From contig LSSK01000474.1 in NCBI GenBank assembly GCA_001969505.1, forward strand, positions 1-10,617: DNA of 10,617 nucleotides, read 5' to 3'. Both the position numbers and the translations under genes were made by a program. Shown piece by piece: positions 9,043-10,617 of this stretch (position 1 is the first letter of the stretch; each line of letters opens with the position of its first letter). The notes under the pieces were generated by a model that was not told where the DNA came from, searched no databases, and saw only the letters and a list, made by a program, of their open reading frames with translations. The stretch is from Zancudomyces culisetae. Lineage: Eukaryota; Kickxellomycota; Harpellomycetes; Harpellales; Legeriomycetaceae.

Positions 9043-9115
9043 GCAAATTGCGAATCCTGGTACTTCAAAAACTCAAGAAAGCGCAAAAACCGAAAGCGAA
9101 AACACCGATAATAAA

Positions 9116-9120
9116 CCAAT
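9116..9120 (+). promoter_or_regulatory. ECT1: CCAAT box upstream of ECT1
   Basis: CCAAT lies 196 bases before the ECT1 start, downstream of the GACGAATT array. A TATATA at 9217-9222, 94 bases before the ATG, is a possible TATA element. Both motifs are short and common. Confidence 0.3.
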
Positions 9121-9247
9121 GCCCAGTTCGTTTGTTGCTTTTCGTTTTTACTTTCCAGCTTGAACTTTTAATCACAGTTGCGTGTTACATTTTCGATACT
9201 TGACCTGGATAACGTCTATATACACACATATACACATACAGATAGAC

Positions 9248-9271
9248 ACAACTACAACTAAAACTACAACT
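9248..9271 (+). repeat. ECT1: (ACAACT)4 tract in the ECT1 leader
   Basis: The units are ACAACT, ACAACT, AAAACT and ACAACT, ending 44 bases before the start codon. It matches the tract upstream of RPS15 (469-492) in length, phase and orientation with two base differences. CA-rich unstructured leaders are common in efficiently translated fungal mRNAs. Confidence 0.85.
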
Positions 9272-9315
9272 ACTATTAAAAACAAGTGTTTAAATCTGTC
9301 TACAAAACAGGAAAA

Positions 9316-10279
<964 letters not shown>

Positions 10280-10360
10280 GGTGGTTATTGATAAGAGTAG
10301 AATTGTATTGTTGTGGAGTTGTGGAGTTGGTAATAGAGAGTATTAAAATTCAGGTGGTAG

Positions 10361-10617
10361 ATGATGTATGATGTATGATGTATGATGTATGATGTATGAT
10401 GTATGATGTATGATGTATGATGTATGATGTATGATGTATGATGTATGATGTATGATGTATGATGTATGATGTATGATGTATGATGTATGATGTATGATGT
10501 ATGATGTATGATGTATGATGTATGATGTATGATGTATGATGTATGATGTATGATGTATGATGTATGATGTATGATGTATGATGTATGATGTATGATGTAT
10601 GATGTATGATGTATGAT
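10361..10617 (+). repeat. Perfect 7-bp array (ATGATGT), at least 36 copies
   Basis: Thirty-six complete units and five bases of the next reach the window edge without one mismatch, 257 bp in all. The true length is unknown. It cannot code, since each frame meets TGA every 21 bases, and it lies in ECT1 intron 3. The unit is unlike the usual fungal telomere repeat TTAGGG. Perfect identity suggests recent expansion, or an assembly that collapsed or ended here. Confidence 0.97.

Larger units (their letters stand above)
6819..9315. other. 2.5-kb intergenic region, no supported gene
   Basis: The left part (6819-8600) is plain AT-rich DNA. Weak items are a 60-codon frame at 7150-7332 with a Lys-rich start, a TATA-like stretch near 7569 followed by a 12-bp palindrome, a TGACTCA (Gcn4/AP-1 type) at 7660-7666, and exon-like open stretches after ATAG at about 7854-7970 and 8055-8130. 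From about 8690 the sequence is dominated by G-rich and purine-rich tandem repeats, and from 8980 by elements that look like the ECT1 promoter. Open frames on the minus strand at 8621-8992 come from the 7-bp repeat and are not genes. No tRNA, rRNA or transposon ends were found. Confidence 0.6.

Noticed and set aside
10361-10617. Telomere or CRISPR-like array at the window end
   Set aside because: The unit is not TTAGGG-like and the array lies inside a gene. There are no spacers between units, and CRISPR is not expected in a fungal nuclear genome.

Overview
The window is nuclear DNA of a fungus. The evidence is spliceosomal introns in two conserved eukaryotic genes, a long AT-rich non-coding background, and a 699-residue open frame that matches the fungal-specific transcription-factor homology region. 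The ribosomal protein ending, intron sizes and low GC would suit an early-diverging lineage (Mucoromycota or Zoopagomycota), but that placement is inference. All three genes lie on the + strand and are widely spaced, so this is ordinary eukaryotic gene order and not an operon.

Layout. 1-824 is the upstream region of the first gene, with an (ACAACT)n tract, an 18-bp A/T palindrome and a CCAAT box. 825-1889 is a three-exon gene for cytosolic ribosomal protein uS19 (RPS15), complete at 146 residues, with its first intron directly after the ATG. 1890-4718 is a 2.8-kb stretch with no gene I can support; it holds only weak exon-like pieces and C-rich patches. 4719-6818 is an intronless gene for a fungal_trans (MHR) regulator that shows no zinc-cluster DNA-binding domain. 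6819-9315 is a second long non-coding stretch that becomes full of short tandem repeats towards its right end. 9316 to the window edge is the 5' part of the CTP:phosphoethanolamine cytidylyltransferase gene (ECT1/PCYT2). Three exons are rebuilt here (codons 1-166). The third intron runs off the window inside an uninterrupted 7-bp tandem array of at least 257 bp.

How the genes relate. RPS15 builds the small ribosomal subunit, ECT1 makes CDP-ethanolamine in the Kennedy pathway, and the MHR protein is a probable regulator with an unknown target. Nothing in the sequence ties them into one pathway. The two housekeeping genes share a near-identical 24-bp ACAACT tract upstream of their starts, and all four visible 3' splice sites end in ATAG.

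The most unusual things here are the concentration of unrelated short tandem repeats (periods of 6, 7 and 8 bp) in and just upstream of ECT1, including one that spans a 3' splice site, and the regulator that has lost its zinc cluster or carries it on an unseen upstream exon. I did not find a convincing new biological system.
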